DNA of 64,000 nucleotides from Streptomyces cyaneochromogenes (GTDB taxonomy: Bacteria > Actinomycetota > Actinomycetes > Streptomycetales > Streptomycetaceae): the NCBI RefSeq assembly GCF_003963535.1, contig NZ_CP034539.1:5270001-5334000 (forward strand), read 5' to 3'. Positions within the stretch are counted from its first letter, which is position 1, and each line of letters starts with the position of its first letter. Positions 33,306 through 41,509 of this stretch are shown here, in pieces. A program made the position numbers and the translations under genes. The notes beneath the pieces were generated by a model. It saw only the letters and a list, made by a program, of their open reading frames with translations. It made no database searches and was not told the DNA's origin.

Positions 33306-33673
33306 TGGAGGTGCTCCCGCAGGAGGATCGAGTTGATCGGCGTGAGGTCGACGTACCAGCCTTCCTGCGGGGGGATCGTCTCGTGACAGTCCCCGTTGAC
33401 GGACTTGCACAGCCCGGCGAGGGCGCCGTCGTACTGGTTGTTGAAGATCCAGTGGTTGCCGTACTGGTTGTAGATGGGGTGGAACCCGTAGGAGTAGAAG
33501 ATGTGGCTCGGGTTCGGGTTGTGGGCGGGAGTCACGTTCTCCGGGTAGATGCAGACGGCGCCGTAGGGGCACCCGTCCCAAGTGCCGCCCTCGGCCTGGG
33601 CCTGGCTGGCGCCGGTCAGGACGGCGGCGGTCGTGAGGGCGAGCGCGGCGATGCCGTGGAGAAGTCTGCGCAT
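33302..33673 (-). CDS. Secreted peptidase-inhibitor I36-like protein
   Basis: 123 residues from the ATG at 33673. Signal peptide ending ASQAQA, then GGTWDGCPYGAVCIYPENV, the Cys-Pro-x-Gly-x-x-Cys-x-Tyr start typical of I36/beta-gamma-crystallin-like proteins, and NNQYDGALAGLCKSVNGDC. It overlaps the serine-hydrolase gene by 4 bp, suggesting the two exported proteins act together, for instance inhibitor or co-factor with enzyme (inference). Confidence 0.8.
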   Translation of the reverse strand: MRRLLHGIAALALTTAAVLTGASQAQAEGGTWDGCPYGAVCIYPENVTPAHNPNPSHIFYSYGFHPIYNQYGNHWIFNNQYDGALAGLCKSVNGDCHETIPPQEGWYVDLTPINSILLREHLQ

Positions 33674-33723
33674 GGCTTTCGTACCTTTCGTGGTGAGCGG
33701 TGAGCGGTGCAGGTCGGCGGGGC

Positions 33724-33867
33724 CTACCACCAGTCGGAGCACTCGACCCGGCCGTCCGAGATGAGCGAACCGCAGACCCGGAACTGGTACTGGGGGTCGG
33801 TGCTGGTGCGCTTGATGGGGACGGCTTGAAGCCTAGGGAGAGGGGCGGTGTTGGCGGTCCTGACGAA
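33724..33867 (-). pseudogene. C-terminal fragment of a secreted protein
   Basis: The frame reads VPIKRTSTDPQYQFRVCG, SLISDGRVECSDWW and stop, with a plausible exported-protein tail containing two Cys. No start, signal peptide or Shine-Dalgarno precedes it within the frame that is not shared with the next gene. It looks like a 5'-truncated relic downstream of the lipoprotein gene at 33953; a short real gene is not excluded. Confidence 0.4.
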
Positions 33868-33952
33868 TGTCAGGGTGCGGGGAGATCGCTGTTGCCGCTG
33901 CACTCGGCGAGATCGGCGGTTGTCGGGACAGCGAATCGAACCGCAGGGCGTC

Positions 33953-34447
33953 CTACGGGGCGTCAATCTGCCAAGCGATCACGCCGGTCGCCCCCTTGGC
34001 GCCGGCGACGTTGATGCGGACCAACTCGTCCGCAGTGACCCGCTGCTGAACCACTGACTCATCGCACGGCACCGTGGCCGCCGTACCGGCGTTCGCGGGC
34101 ACGAACTCCAGCTCCGCGCTGCCGCTGCCGACGCATACCAGCTTGAGCCGGTAAGTCTTCCCCTCGCTCAGCCCGGGTTCGGTGTGGATACCGTCGGTCA
34201 CGCGTTCCACGCCGGCCTCGACGAGCGTCCCGCTGCTGACGGCGGCAAGCGCCGCCTGGGCCCGCTCGGTGAGCTTCTTCTCCGACGGCTCGGTTGCCGT
34301 TCGAGTCGATCTCGGTGCAGGCGACTGCGAAGAATCCCCGGCGTCGTCCCCACCGCTGCCGGACGTCGTGCACGAGGTGAGAAGGAACGCCGACACCAGC
34401 ACAGCGCATCCGACGAACCGGGCCGCCCGCGGGCTCGAACAGGTCAT
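33953..34447 (-). CDS. Lipoprotein of unknown function
   Basis: 164 residues; lipobox LLTSC with Cys26 and a Ser/Gly/Asp-rich linker to residue 60. The domain VERVTDGIHTEPGLSEGKTY, RLKLVCVGSGSAELEFV with VPCDESVVQQRV resembles small streptomycete lipoproteins that have one disulfide. Stands alone; the 267-bp region upstream shows no other gene. Confidence 0.78.
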   Translation of the reverse strand: MTCSSPRAARFVGCAVLVSAFLLTSCTTSGSGGDDAGDSSQSPAPRSTRTATEPSEKKLTERAQAALAAVSSGTLVEAGVERVTDGIHTEPGLSEGKTYRLKLVCVGSGSAELEFVPANAGTAATVPCDESVVQQRVTADELVRINVAGAKGATGVIAWQIDAP

Positions 34448-34714
34448 GACTTCGCGATGTTACGCCCTGCTACTGGCTCTGCGGGTGTCTCTAGGCCCTC
34501 GCGGCCTCAACGTGCTGGTCAGCCGTGGTTCGGCAGCAGCAGAGCACGTGGGGGTGGTGGATGTGGGGCTCCCGTGCGGGAGTTTTCCATGGGTCAGCGG
34601 TCGCCGGGGGCGGAAAATCTCTGGCTGCTTGCCTCGCGCGGCGTTACGCTCGTCCGCGATGACCACTCACTGTGTTGACAGATTGGGGGTCCCGTCCGCG
34701 CAAGGTGAGTGCTG

Positions 34715-36244
34715 ATGGGCACTCCGATCGCGAACGGGGCAGCCGAAACCCGGCTCTTCCAACGTCCCTCGTCGTTTTCCTTCTGGCCGCGCGTGCGTGC
34801 CTTCGCCGTGCCGGCCTCCATGATCGAGACCGCTACCGCCCGTCGGGTGGTGGGCGACTGGGCGGGGGCCTGTGCCGCCGCCGGCTTCGATGTCGATCTG
34901 AATCTTCGGTCCCTGACTCGTGACTACGGGCGGGACATCGCCGGGCGGGTGCGGGCCGATCTGCGGGCTCTCGCTCCTGACCTGCTGCGTTGGCACATGC
35001 CTCGGGTCGCTCCCGACGGGCTGCTGCGTTCCGGGCTGACTCTCACGCTGGCCACGTATGGCCAGGACGGCGAGTACGGCCAGTACGGCCAGTACGGCCA
35101 TGAGTCGCGGGAGCGTCAGCGGCCGCTGCACCTCGTGGTGCGGACTCCGCCCGCTTGGGCCGATGCCGGTCAGCGGATCAGCCTTGCGCTGTGGGACGGA
35201 AGCCGGGGCGGGCGCGAGTCGAGTAGCGCACTTCGGCATCCGCATCCTCGGCCAAATCGGCGGTTCCGGCTCGATCTGCACCGGCATCTGTGGGATGCCC
35301 GGCGGGTCGGTGAACTGCGATACCGGTGCGGGGGGTTCGACGGGGCCGAAGGGTTCGGCGGGGCCTACGGCGCCCACGGGAATCCGGCCGCGTTGGATCC
35401 TGACCTTCCTGAGCGTCTGCCCTACTGGCGCCGCTGTGCCGTTGACCGGTGGGCGGACGAGGCGCGGGTGCTGCTGCGTGCCGAGGGGCTGTCCGGTGGG
35501 GCTGTGCTGGTGCGGTTGGGGGGACGGCATCGGCTGGTTCTGGAGCTGGGTGAGGGTGAGGGTGAGACGGAGGGTGCGGACGGTCCCGGTGGATCGTTCT
35601 CGCTGCGGATCGCCGCGTCCGCCAGGCGTTCCTCCTCCGTTCCGGCCGTCCTTCCCGACGCCGCCACCTGGGTGCTTCCCGACCTGGAGTTGCTCCGCGC
35701 GGGGCTCATCGACGCCGATGGGCTGCATCCGTTGGTCGCCCGCGCCCTCGTGCCGGACTGTTCACCTTCGGCGCGGCGGCCGTTCCCGGGCGCCGATCCG
35801 GCGGGGCAGCCGCGTCTCGTCGAGTGCCGGGGGGCACGGCATCGGATCGGGCTCGTCGACGGCGTACTGGCTCCGTTGGACCATGATCCGGAAGAGGTCC
35901 GGCGGGAGGAACTGCTGGCCGCGCTGACCGGTACGCCGCTGCCGTGCCTGCGGGCCATCGACGAGGCGCACCGTCGGCCGGACTGTCTGCCCGACGTGCG
36001 CGAGCGCCTCGACCACGGCGACATCGCCGGGGCGCTGGCCGTCGTCGAGGGGCTGCTGGGGCCCGACGCGGTGTTGCGTGACGGGCCGTTGCGGGACGAG
36101 TTGGAGGCGGCCGCGCGGCAGCGGATCACGTACGGGCTGTTCAGGGCCGGGTTGGTCGGGCCGGGGCCGGGGCGGGTTCGTTACGACGAGTGGATCGGCC
36201 GGCCCGGGAGTACCGGGCGCAGCATCCGCGCAACGCGAATCTGA
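34715..36244 (+). CDS. Hypothetical protein of a MoxR/VWA module
   Basis: 509 residues from ATG 34715 (GTG 34709 is an alternative) with AAGGTGAG upstream. A soluble protein with LALWDG, LPYWRRCAVDRWADEARVLL and repeated aromatic Arg-rich motifs, plus a low-complexity YGQYGQYGH stretch encoded by a 9-bp tandem repeat at about 35070-35100. No catalytic motif is recognised. It precedes a MoxR ATPase and a DUF2201 protein in the same direction; I infer a substrate or adaptor role in that trio. Confidence 0.75.
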   Translation: MGTPIANGAAETRLFQRPSSFSFWPRVRAFAVPASMIETATARRVVGDWAGACAAAGFDVDLNLRSLTRDYGRDIAGRVRADLRALAPDLLRWHMPRVAPDGLLRSGLTLTLATYGQDGEYGQYGQYGHESRERQRPLHLVVRTPPAWADAGQRISLALWDGSRGGRESSSALRHPHPRPNRRFRLDLHRHLWDARRVGELRYRCGGFDGAEGFGGAYGAHGNPAALDPDLPERLPYWRRCAVDRWADEARVLLRAEGLSGGAVLVRLGGRHRLVLELGEGEGETEGADGPGGSFSLRIAASARRSSSVPAVLPDAATWVLPDLELLRAGLIDADGLHPLVARALVPDCSPSARRPFPGADPAGQPRLVECRGARHRIGLVDGVLAPLDHDPEEVRREELLAALTGTPLPCLRAIDEAHRRPDCLPDVRERLDHGDIAGALAVVEGLLGPDAVLRDGPLRDELEAAARQRITYGLFRAGLVGPGPGRVRYDEWIGRPGSTGRSIRATRI

Positions 36245-36297
36245 CTGAGGCGCGCCATGTGCCGGCCTCGGCCCACCGGCACCACAGGGCCTTCTTC

Positions 36298-36340
36298 TGA
36301 CCCGCCCATGTGACCCGCCCATGTGACCCGCCCAGGTGAC
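36298..36340. repeat. 13-bp tandem repeat starting with TGA
   Basis: The unit tgacccgcccatg occurs three times (36298, 36311, 36324; the last ends in gg) followed by a fourth TGA at 36337. With a 13-bp period the TGAs occupy all three forward frames. It begins about 54 bases after the stop of the preceding gene. Confidence 0.85.
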
Positions 36341-36412
36341 TCTGCCAGGCGACTTCTCACTGACCTCGCTGATCCGGGGACCGCGTCCCCCTAAACCCAA
36401 AGGTGATCCCAC

Positions 36413-37672
36413 ATGCCCATGAGCACCCAGAACCACCACCACGCCCCCGCCCCCACCCCCACCCAACTCGACATCGCCGCCGACCTGTTGACCCTCCTCA
36501 CCGACACCACCACCGAACCCCGCCCGGACACCCAACTGGAGGCGCTCACCCTGGCCGTCGCCGCCGATCTGCCCGTCCTCCTCTGGGGTGAGCCGGGAAT
36601 CGGCAAGACCGCTGCTCTCACCCAGCTCGCCGCCGCCCTGGATCTCCCTCTGACCACCGTGATCGCAAGCGTTCATGAGCCGTCCGACTTCTCGGGGCTG
36701 CCCGTCGTCGGGGACGACCCCGCGGAGCAGGGGGTTCCGATGGCCCCGCCGGACTGGGCCGTGCGGCTGGTGAGGGCCGGGCGAGGGCTGTTGTTCCTGG
36801 ACGAGTTGTCCACCGCGCCGCCGGCCGTGCAGGCCGCGCTGCTGCGGCTGGTGCTGGAGCGGCGGGTCGGGGCGTTGCGGCTGCCGCCGGGTGTGCGGAT
36901 CGTGGCCGCCGCCAACCCCCGGTCCTCGGCGGCCGACGGCTGGGAGCTGAGCGCGCCGCTCGCCAACCGGTTCGTGCATCTGCAGTGGGCCCACGACCAC
37001 GAGGTCGTCGTACGAGGACTCGGCGGGACCTGGCCACGGGCCACCCTGCCGCGGCTCGATCCGGAGAAGCTGGCCGAGGCCGTGGACTTCGCACGGCGTG
37101 CGGTGTGCGGGCTGCTGGCCGGGCGTCCGGGGCTCGTGCACCGGCTGCCCAACAGTGAGACGCGCCGGGGCGGACCGTGGCCCTCTCCGCGGAGCTGGGA
37201 GATGACGCAGCGGCTGATCGCCTTCGCGACCGCCGCCGGTTCGTCGCGGGACGTGCTCTCCTTGCTGGTCAGGGGCACCGTGGGGGACGGGCCGGGGCTT
37301 GAGCTGCTGGCGAGCGTGGATCGCATGGATCTGCCGGATCCCGAGCTGCTGCTCGCCGATCCGGCGGGTGCCGTGCTCCCCGAGCGGGGGGATCTGCGGC
37401 AGGCCGTGCTCGACGGGGTGGTGGAGGCCGTGCGGGGGCGTATGGAGAAGGCGCGTTGGGATGCGGCCTGGGCACTTCTTGTACGGGCATTGGAGACCGG
37501 GGCGCCGGACCTCGTCGTCGTACCCGCGTCCACCCTCGCCTCCCTGCGTCGGGAGGACTGGGACGTTCCCGCGTCGATCGAGCGGCTCGCCGGGGTCGTG
37601 TCGCTGTCCCGGAGGGCGGATCAGGTGGCGGGCCGGACGGCGGCCGCCGGCGCGCAGGCGGGGCGGCGATGA
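36413..37672 (+). CDS. MoxR-type AAA+ ATPase
   Basis: 419 residues, ATG with AAGGTG upstream. A His/Pro/Thr-rich N-terminus is followed by Walker A GEPGIGKT (59-66), Walker B GLLFLDEL (Asp130, Glu131), sensor 1 region RIVAAANPRSS and the arginine-finger region ELSAPLANRF. MoxR ATPases act as chaperones that load or activate VWA-domain partners. The next gene overlaps by ATGA and encodes such a VWA protein. Confidence 0.9.
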   Translation: MPMSTQNHHHAPAPTPTQLDIAADLLTLLTDTTTEPRPDTQLEALTLAVAADLPVLLWGEPGIGKTAALTQLAAALDLPLTTVIASVHEPSDFSGLPVVGDDPAEQGVPMAPPDWAVRLVRAGRGLLFLDELSTAPPAVQAALLRLVLERRVGALRLPPGVRIVAAANPRSSAADGWELSAPLANRFVHLQWAHDHEVVVRGLGGTWPRATLPRLDPEKLAEAVDFARRAVCGLLAGRPGLVHRLPNSETRRGGPWPSPRSWEMTQRLIAFATAAGSSRDVLSLLVRGTVGDGPGLELLASVDRMDLPDPELLLADPAGAVLPERGDLRQAVLDGVVEAVRGRMEKARWDAAWALLVRALETGAPDLVVVPASTLASLRREDWDVPASIERLAGVVSLSRRADQVAGRTAAAGAQAGRR

Positions 37673-38964
37673 GCGCGGGTGCGCCCGGGGCCCCGGAGGT
37701 CTCGCCCCACGCCCTCGACCGTGACGAGCTTCTGGCCGCTCGCCCCCTCGACCGCGACAAACTCTTCACCGCCCGCCTCCACGCCGCCCGCGTCCGCCCC
37801 TACCTCGCCACCGCCCTGTTCGCCCTGCACGTCGTCGAGTCCCGGCGCGTGCCGACGATGGCCGTCGACCGGTACTGGCGGTGCTACGTCTCGCCCGCGT
37901 TCGTGGACCGTATGCCGGTGGAGGAGCTGGCCGGGGTGTGGGTGCACGAGGTGTCGCATCTGCTGCGGGACCATCACGGGCGCAGTGACCGCGTGGCGCG
38001 AGAGCGGGGGCTGACCGGGCCGGGGGAGCGGCTGCGGATGAACATCGCCGCGGACTGCGAGATCAACGACGACGTGTACGGGGAGGGCCTCGCCCGGCCC
38101 GAAGGCGCCGTCCGGCCGTCGACCCTGATGCTGCACGACGGCGAGCTGATGGAGGACTACCTGCGGCAGTTCCGGCTGGGGCCGCGCACGCAGGATCTGG
38201 CCTGGCTGGACTGCGGCAGCGGGGCCGACGGGCTGGAGCGGGATTGGGACATGGGGGCGGACGGCGCGCACGGTCTCAGCGCGCAGGAACGGGACGCCGT
38301 CCGGTTCCGGGTGGCGCAGGGCATCAAGGGGCGGCCGGGCAGCGCTTCGCGGGGGTGGCAGCGGTGGGCGGAGGAGGCCTTCCATCCGCCGCAGCCGTGG
38401 CGGGAGTTGCTCGGCGCCGCGGTCCGCTCGGCGGCCTCCGGCGCGGGGGCCGGCGAGGACTACACGTACGGCCGTCCCTCGCGCCGTTCGGCCTCGGTGC
38501 CGGGCGCCGTCCTGCCGAGTCTGCGGCGCAGGCCGCCCCGTGTCTGCGTCGTCATCGACACCTCCGGCTCGGTCAGTGACACCGAACTGGGCAGTGCGCT
38601 GCTGGAGGTCGCCGCGATCTCCCGTGCCGTGGGCGGGCGGCGCGATCTGGTCAGCGTGGTGCCGTGCGACGCGGCGGCCGGGGGTGTGCACCGGCTGTGC
38701 CGTGCCGAGGGCATACCGCTGGTGGGAGGCGGGGGTACGGATCTGCGCGCGGGCTTCGCCAGGGCGCTGCGGACGCGGCCCCGGCCCGATGTCGTCGTCG
38801 CTCTGACGGATGGTCAGACGCCGTGGCCGAGTGAGCGACCGCCGTGCCGGACGGTCGTGGGGCTGTTCCCGCGGCAGGGGTCGACCGGCTCGTCGGACGA
38901 GGACGATCCCGAATACGTGCCGGACTCGCCGCCCGCGTGGGCTCGTGTGGTCGACATCGGGTAG
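37669..38964 (+). CDS. DUF2201 protein: metallopeptidase-like domain plus VWA-like domain
   Basis: 431 residues. The N-terminal half has a zinc-peptidase motif H93-E-V-S-H97 (WVHEVSHLLRDHH) preceded by VDRYWRCYVSPAFVD. The C-terminal half is VWA-like with a MIDAS DTSGS (Asp297, Ser299, Ser301) and VVALTDGQTPWP. This is the typical DUF2201 fusion found with MoxR ATPases. It may be a metal-dependent peptidase whose activity is gated by the ATPase (inference). The stop codon starts a reiterated TAG array. Confidence 0.9.
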   Translation: MSAGAPGAPEVSPHALDRDELLAARPLDRDKLFTARLHAARVRPYLATALFALHVVESRRVPTMAVDRYWRCYVSPAFVDRMPVEELAGVWVHEVSHLLRDHHGRSDRVARERGLTGPGERLRMNIAADCEINDDVYGEGLARPEGAVRPSTLMLHDGELMEDYLRQFRLGPRTQDLAWLDCGSGADGLERDWDMGADGAHGLSAQERDAVRFRVAQGIKGRPGSASRGWQRWAEEAFHPPQPWRELLGAAVRSAASGAGAGEDYTYGRPSRRSASVPGAVLPSLRRRPPRVCVVIDTSGSVSDTELGSALLEVAAISRAVGGRRDLVSVVPCDAAAGGVHRLCRAEGIPLVGGGGTDLRAGFARALRTRPRPDVVVALTDGQTPWPSERPPCRTVVGLFPRQGSTGSSDEDDPEYVPDSPPAWARVVDIG

Positions 38965-39005
38965 CCCACCCCTCGGGTAGCCGCCCCTTGGGTAGCCCCC
39001 CGTAG
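38957..39005. repeat. 15/16-bp repeat array carrying TAG stops
   Basis: Units tcgggtagcccacccc (38957), tcgggtagccgcccct (38973) and a third degenerate copy carry TAG at 38962 (gene stop), 38978 and 38993, with another TAG at 39003. Together they cover all three forward frames. Confidence 0.75.
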
Positions 39006-39046
39006 CCCTCCCCCGTCGTACCTCTGGCTGACGTATCCACCACCGC

Positions 39047-39064
39047 GTACTGCGTTCTCAGTAC
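39047..39064. promoter_or_regulatory. Operator candidate upstream of the MMPL gene
   Basis: Perfect inverted repeat gtactg-cgttct-cagtac, 92 bp before the MMPL start. Fits a dimeric repressor site; no regulator gene of that class adjoins, so the binder is unknown. Confidence 0.5.
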
Positions 39065-39155
39065 AGCGGATTGTCGGCACCCGCACGACGACACGGCACC
39101 CCCGCTCCGGACAGCCTGGGATCACATTCGAGCCCAGATGTGGAGACCCCCTGCC

Positions 39156-41384
39156 GTGGCTACTTTCCTTTATCGCGTGGGCCGTCTGGCCTTCCGGCGG
39201 CGTTGGTACGTCGCCCTGGTCTGGGCGGCCGTGCTGGCCGCCGTCGGGTTGGGTGCCCTCAAGGCTCCGGGAGCCTCCGAGGAGGAGTTCTCCATGCCGG
39301 GCATCGAGTCGCAGAAGGCGTTCGACCTGATGGAGGAGCGCTTCCCCGGCGCGACGGCCGACGGTGCCACCGCGCGGGTCGTGTTCGTCGCGCCGGGCGG
39401 TGAGAAGGTGACCGCCGCCGAGAACAAGAAGGCCGTCGAGGAGGCCGTGGCCGAGCTGGGCGACGGTTCGCAGGTCGGGTCCGTCGTCGACCCGTTCCAG
39501 GCGAAGGCGGTCAGCAAGGACGGTACGACGGCGTACGCGACCGTCACCTACAAGGTGAAGGCGAATGACCTCACCGACGCCAGCAGGACCCACCTGGAGA
39601 AGGCGATCGACGACGCCCGGGACACCGGGCTCACCGTCGAGGCCGGCGGGACCGCGATGGACGAGGGCGGCGGACCGGGCGGCGCGGCCGAGGTGATCGG
39701 CGTCGCGATCGCCGCCGTCGTCCTCTTGATCACCTTCGGTTCCCTCGCCGCCGCCGGGCTTCCGCTGCTGACCGCGATAGTCGGCGTCGGCGTCAGCATG
39801 GCCACGATCCTCGCCCTGGCCGACGCCCTCGGCCTGTCCACCACGACCGGCACCCTCGCGATGATGCTGGGCCTCGCGGTCGGCATCGACTACGCCCTGT
39901 TCGTCGTCTCGCGCTATCGCGAGGAGCGCGCCAAGGGCCGTACGCCGCAGGAGGCGGCCGGGACGGCCGTCGGGACCGCCGGGTCGGCCGTGGTCTTCGC
40001 CGGGCTCACCGTCGTCATCGCGCTCGCCGGGCTCTCGGTCGTCGGTATTCCGATGCTCACCAAGATGGGGCTGGCCGCGGCGGGCGCTGTCGTCGTCGCC
40101 GTGTTCATCGCGCTGACCCTGGTCCCGGCCTTCCTCGGGTTCTGGCCGAACGCCGTGCTGTCGCGCAAGGCCCGCAAGAGCGGCCGTATCGAGGAGGGCG
40201 GTGACACCAACGGCGGCACCCGGTGGGCGCGGTTCGTGCTGCGCCGGCCGCTGCCCGTGCTGCTCCTCGGCGTCGTCGGCCTCGGGGCGCTCGCCGTGCC
40301 GATGACCCAGCTGCAGCTGGGCATGCCGGGCGACGAGGCCAAGTCGACCTCCACCACCGAGCGGCGGGCCTACGACGCGCTCGCCGACGCCTTCGGGCCG
40401 GGCTTCAACGGGCCCCTGACCGTCGTCGTGGACGTCAAGGGGGACGCGGATCCGAAGGGTGCCGTGGCGACGGTCTCCGAGGAGATCGGGGGCACGAAGG
40501 GGATCGTGTCCGTGTCCCCCGCCCGCTTCAACGACGCCGGTGACACCGCCGTCTTCTCCGTCGTGCCGTCCACCGCGCCGACGGACGAGAAGACCAAGGA
40601 GCTGGTGACCACCATCCGGGGCGAGCGGCCGGGGGTGGAGGCCGAGACCGGGGCGACCTTCGAGGTCACCGGCACCACCGCGATGAACATCGACATCGCC
40701 GACAAGGTGCAGTCCGCGCTGGTCCCGTATCTGATCGTGGTGGTCGGGCTGGCGATCGTGCTGCTGCTCGTCGTCTTCCGGTCGCTGCTCGTCCCGCTGA
40801 AGGCCGCCCTCGGCTTCCTGCTGTCGGTGCTGGCCTCCCTCGGCGCGGTCGTCGTGGTCTTCCAGCAGGGGCACGGCGCGGAGCTGCTGGGCGTGGAGCA
40901 GACCGGGCCGATCATGAGCCTGATGCCGATCTTCCTGGTGGGCATCGTCTTCGGGCTCGCCATGGACTACGAGGTCTTCCTCGTCTCGCGGATGCGGGAG
41001 TCGTACGTCCACGGGGAGTCGGCCGGACAGGCCGTCACGTCCGGCTTCCGGCACAGCGCTCGCGTCGTCGTGGCCGCCGCCCTGATCATGATCGCGGTCT
41101 TCGCCGGGTTCATCGGGGAGAGCGACTCCATGATCAAGATGATCGGGTTCGGGCTCGCCACCGCCGTACTCCTGGACGCCTTCGTCGTCCGGATGGCGAT
41201 CGTGCCCGCCGTGCTCGCCCTGCTCGGCGACAAGGCCTGGTGGCTGCCGAAGTGGCTGGACCGGATCCTGCCGCGGGTGGACGTGGAGGGAGAGGCGCTC
41301 GGCCGACGGCCGCAGGCGGAGACGGAGACGGAGACGGAGCGGGACCCGGCCGGGACGGCCGACCTGGAAGCGGCGCACACCTGA
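39156..41384 (+). CDS. MMPL/RND-family transporter
   Basis: 742 residues from a GTG at 39156 with GGAGA upstream. Two repeated halves, each with a periplasmic-type loop and a bundle of membrane helices. Family motifs: GLAVGIDYALFVVSRYREE in the first half and VGIVFGLAMDYEVFLVSRMRES in the second, with the conserved Asp-Tyr pair that relays protons. MMPL proteins export lipids or hydrophobic compounds. Terminated by the hairpin at 41408. A histidine kinase follows on the same strand. Confidence 0.93.
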   Translation: MATFLYRVGRLAFRRRWYVALVWAAVLAAVGLGALKAPGASEEEFSMPGIESQKAFDLMEERFPGATADGATARVVFVAPGGEKVTAAENKKAVEEAVAELGDGSQVGSVVDPFQAKAVSKDGTTAYATVTYKVKANDLTDASRTHLEKAIDDARDTGLTVEAGGTAMDEGGGPGGAAEVIGVAIAAVVLLITFGSLAAAGLPLLTAIVGVGVSMATILALADALGLSTTTGTLAMMLGLAVGIDYALFVVSRYREERAKGRTPQEAAGTAVGTAGSAVVFAGLTVVIALAGLSVVGIPMLTKMGLAAAGAVVVAVFIALTLVPAFLGFWPNAVLSRKARKSGRIEEGGDTNGGTRWARFVLRRPLPVLLLGVVGLGALAVPMTQLQLGMPGDEAKSTSTTERRAYDALADAFGPGFNGPLTVVVDVKGDADPKGAVATVSEEIGGTKGIVSVSPARFNDAGDTAVFSVVPSTAPTDEKTKELVTTIRGERPGVEAETGATFEVTGTTAMNIDIADKVQSALVPYLIVVVGLAIVLLLVVFRSLLVPLKAALGFLLSVLASLGAVVVVFQQGHGAELLGVEQTGPIMSLMPIFLVGIVFGLAMDYEVFLVSRMRESYVHGESAGQAVTSGFRHSARVVVAAALIMIAVFAGFIGESDSMIKMIGFGLATAVLLDAFVVRMAIVPAVLALLGDKAWWLPKWLDRILPRVDVEGEALGRRPQAETETETERDPAGTADLEAAHT

Positions 41385-41407
41385 TCGACCGGCCCACCCC
41401 CCACCCA

Positions 41408-41447
41408 GGGGCCGCCCGCGACCCGGTACGAGGTCACGGGCGGCCCC
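41408..41447 (+). terminator. Strong stem-loop terminator after the MMPL gene
   Basis: Perfect 11-bp arms ggggccgcccg (41408-41418) and cgggcggcccc (41437-41447) with an 18-base loop. Confidence 0.75.
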
Positions 41448-41509
41448 GTCGGCCGTCCGTGACGGAATCGTCCACCATGGCCTCAGCAGCACACCGACCG
41501 GAGAGCACC

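Noticed and set aside
39047-39064. Palindrome as a terminator of the DUF2201 gene
   Set aside because: It lies 80 bp after the stop with an AT-poor loop and no U tract, and closer to the MMPL promoter; operator is more likely.
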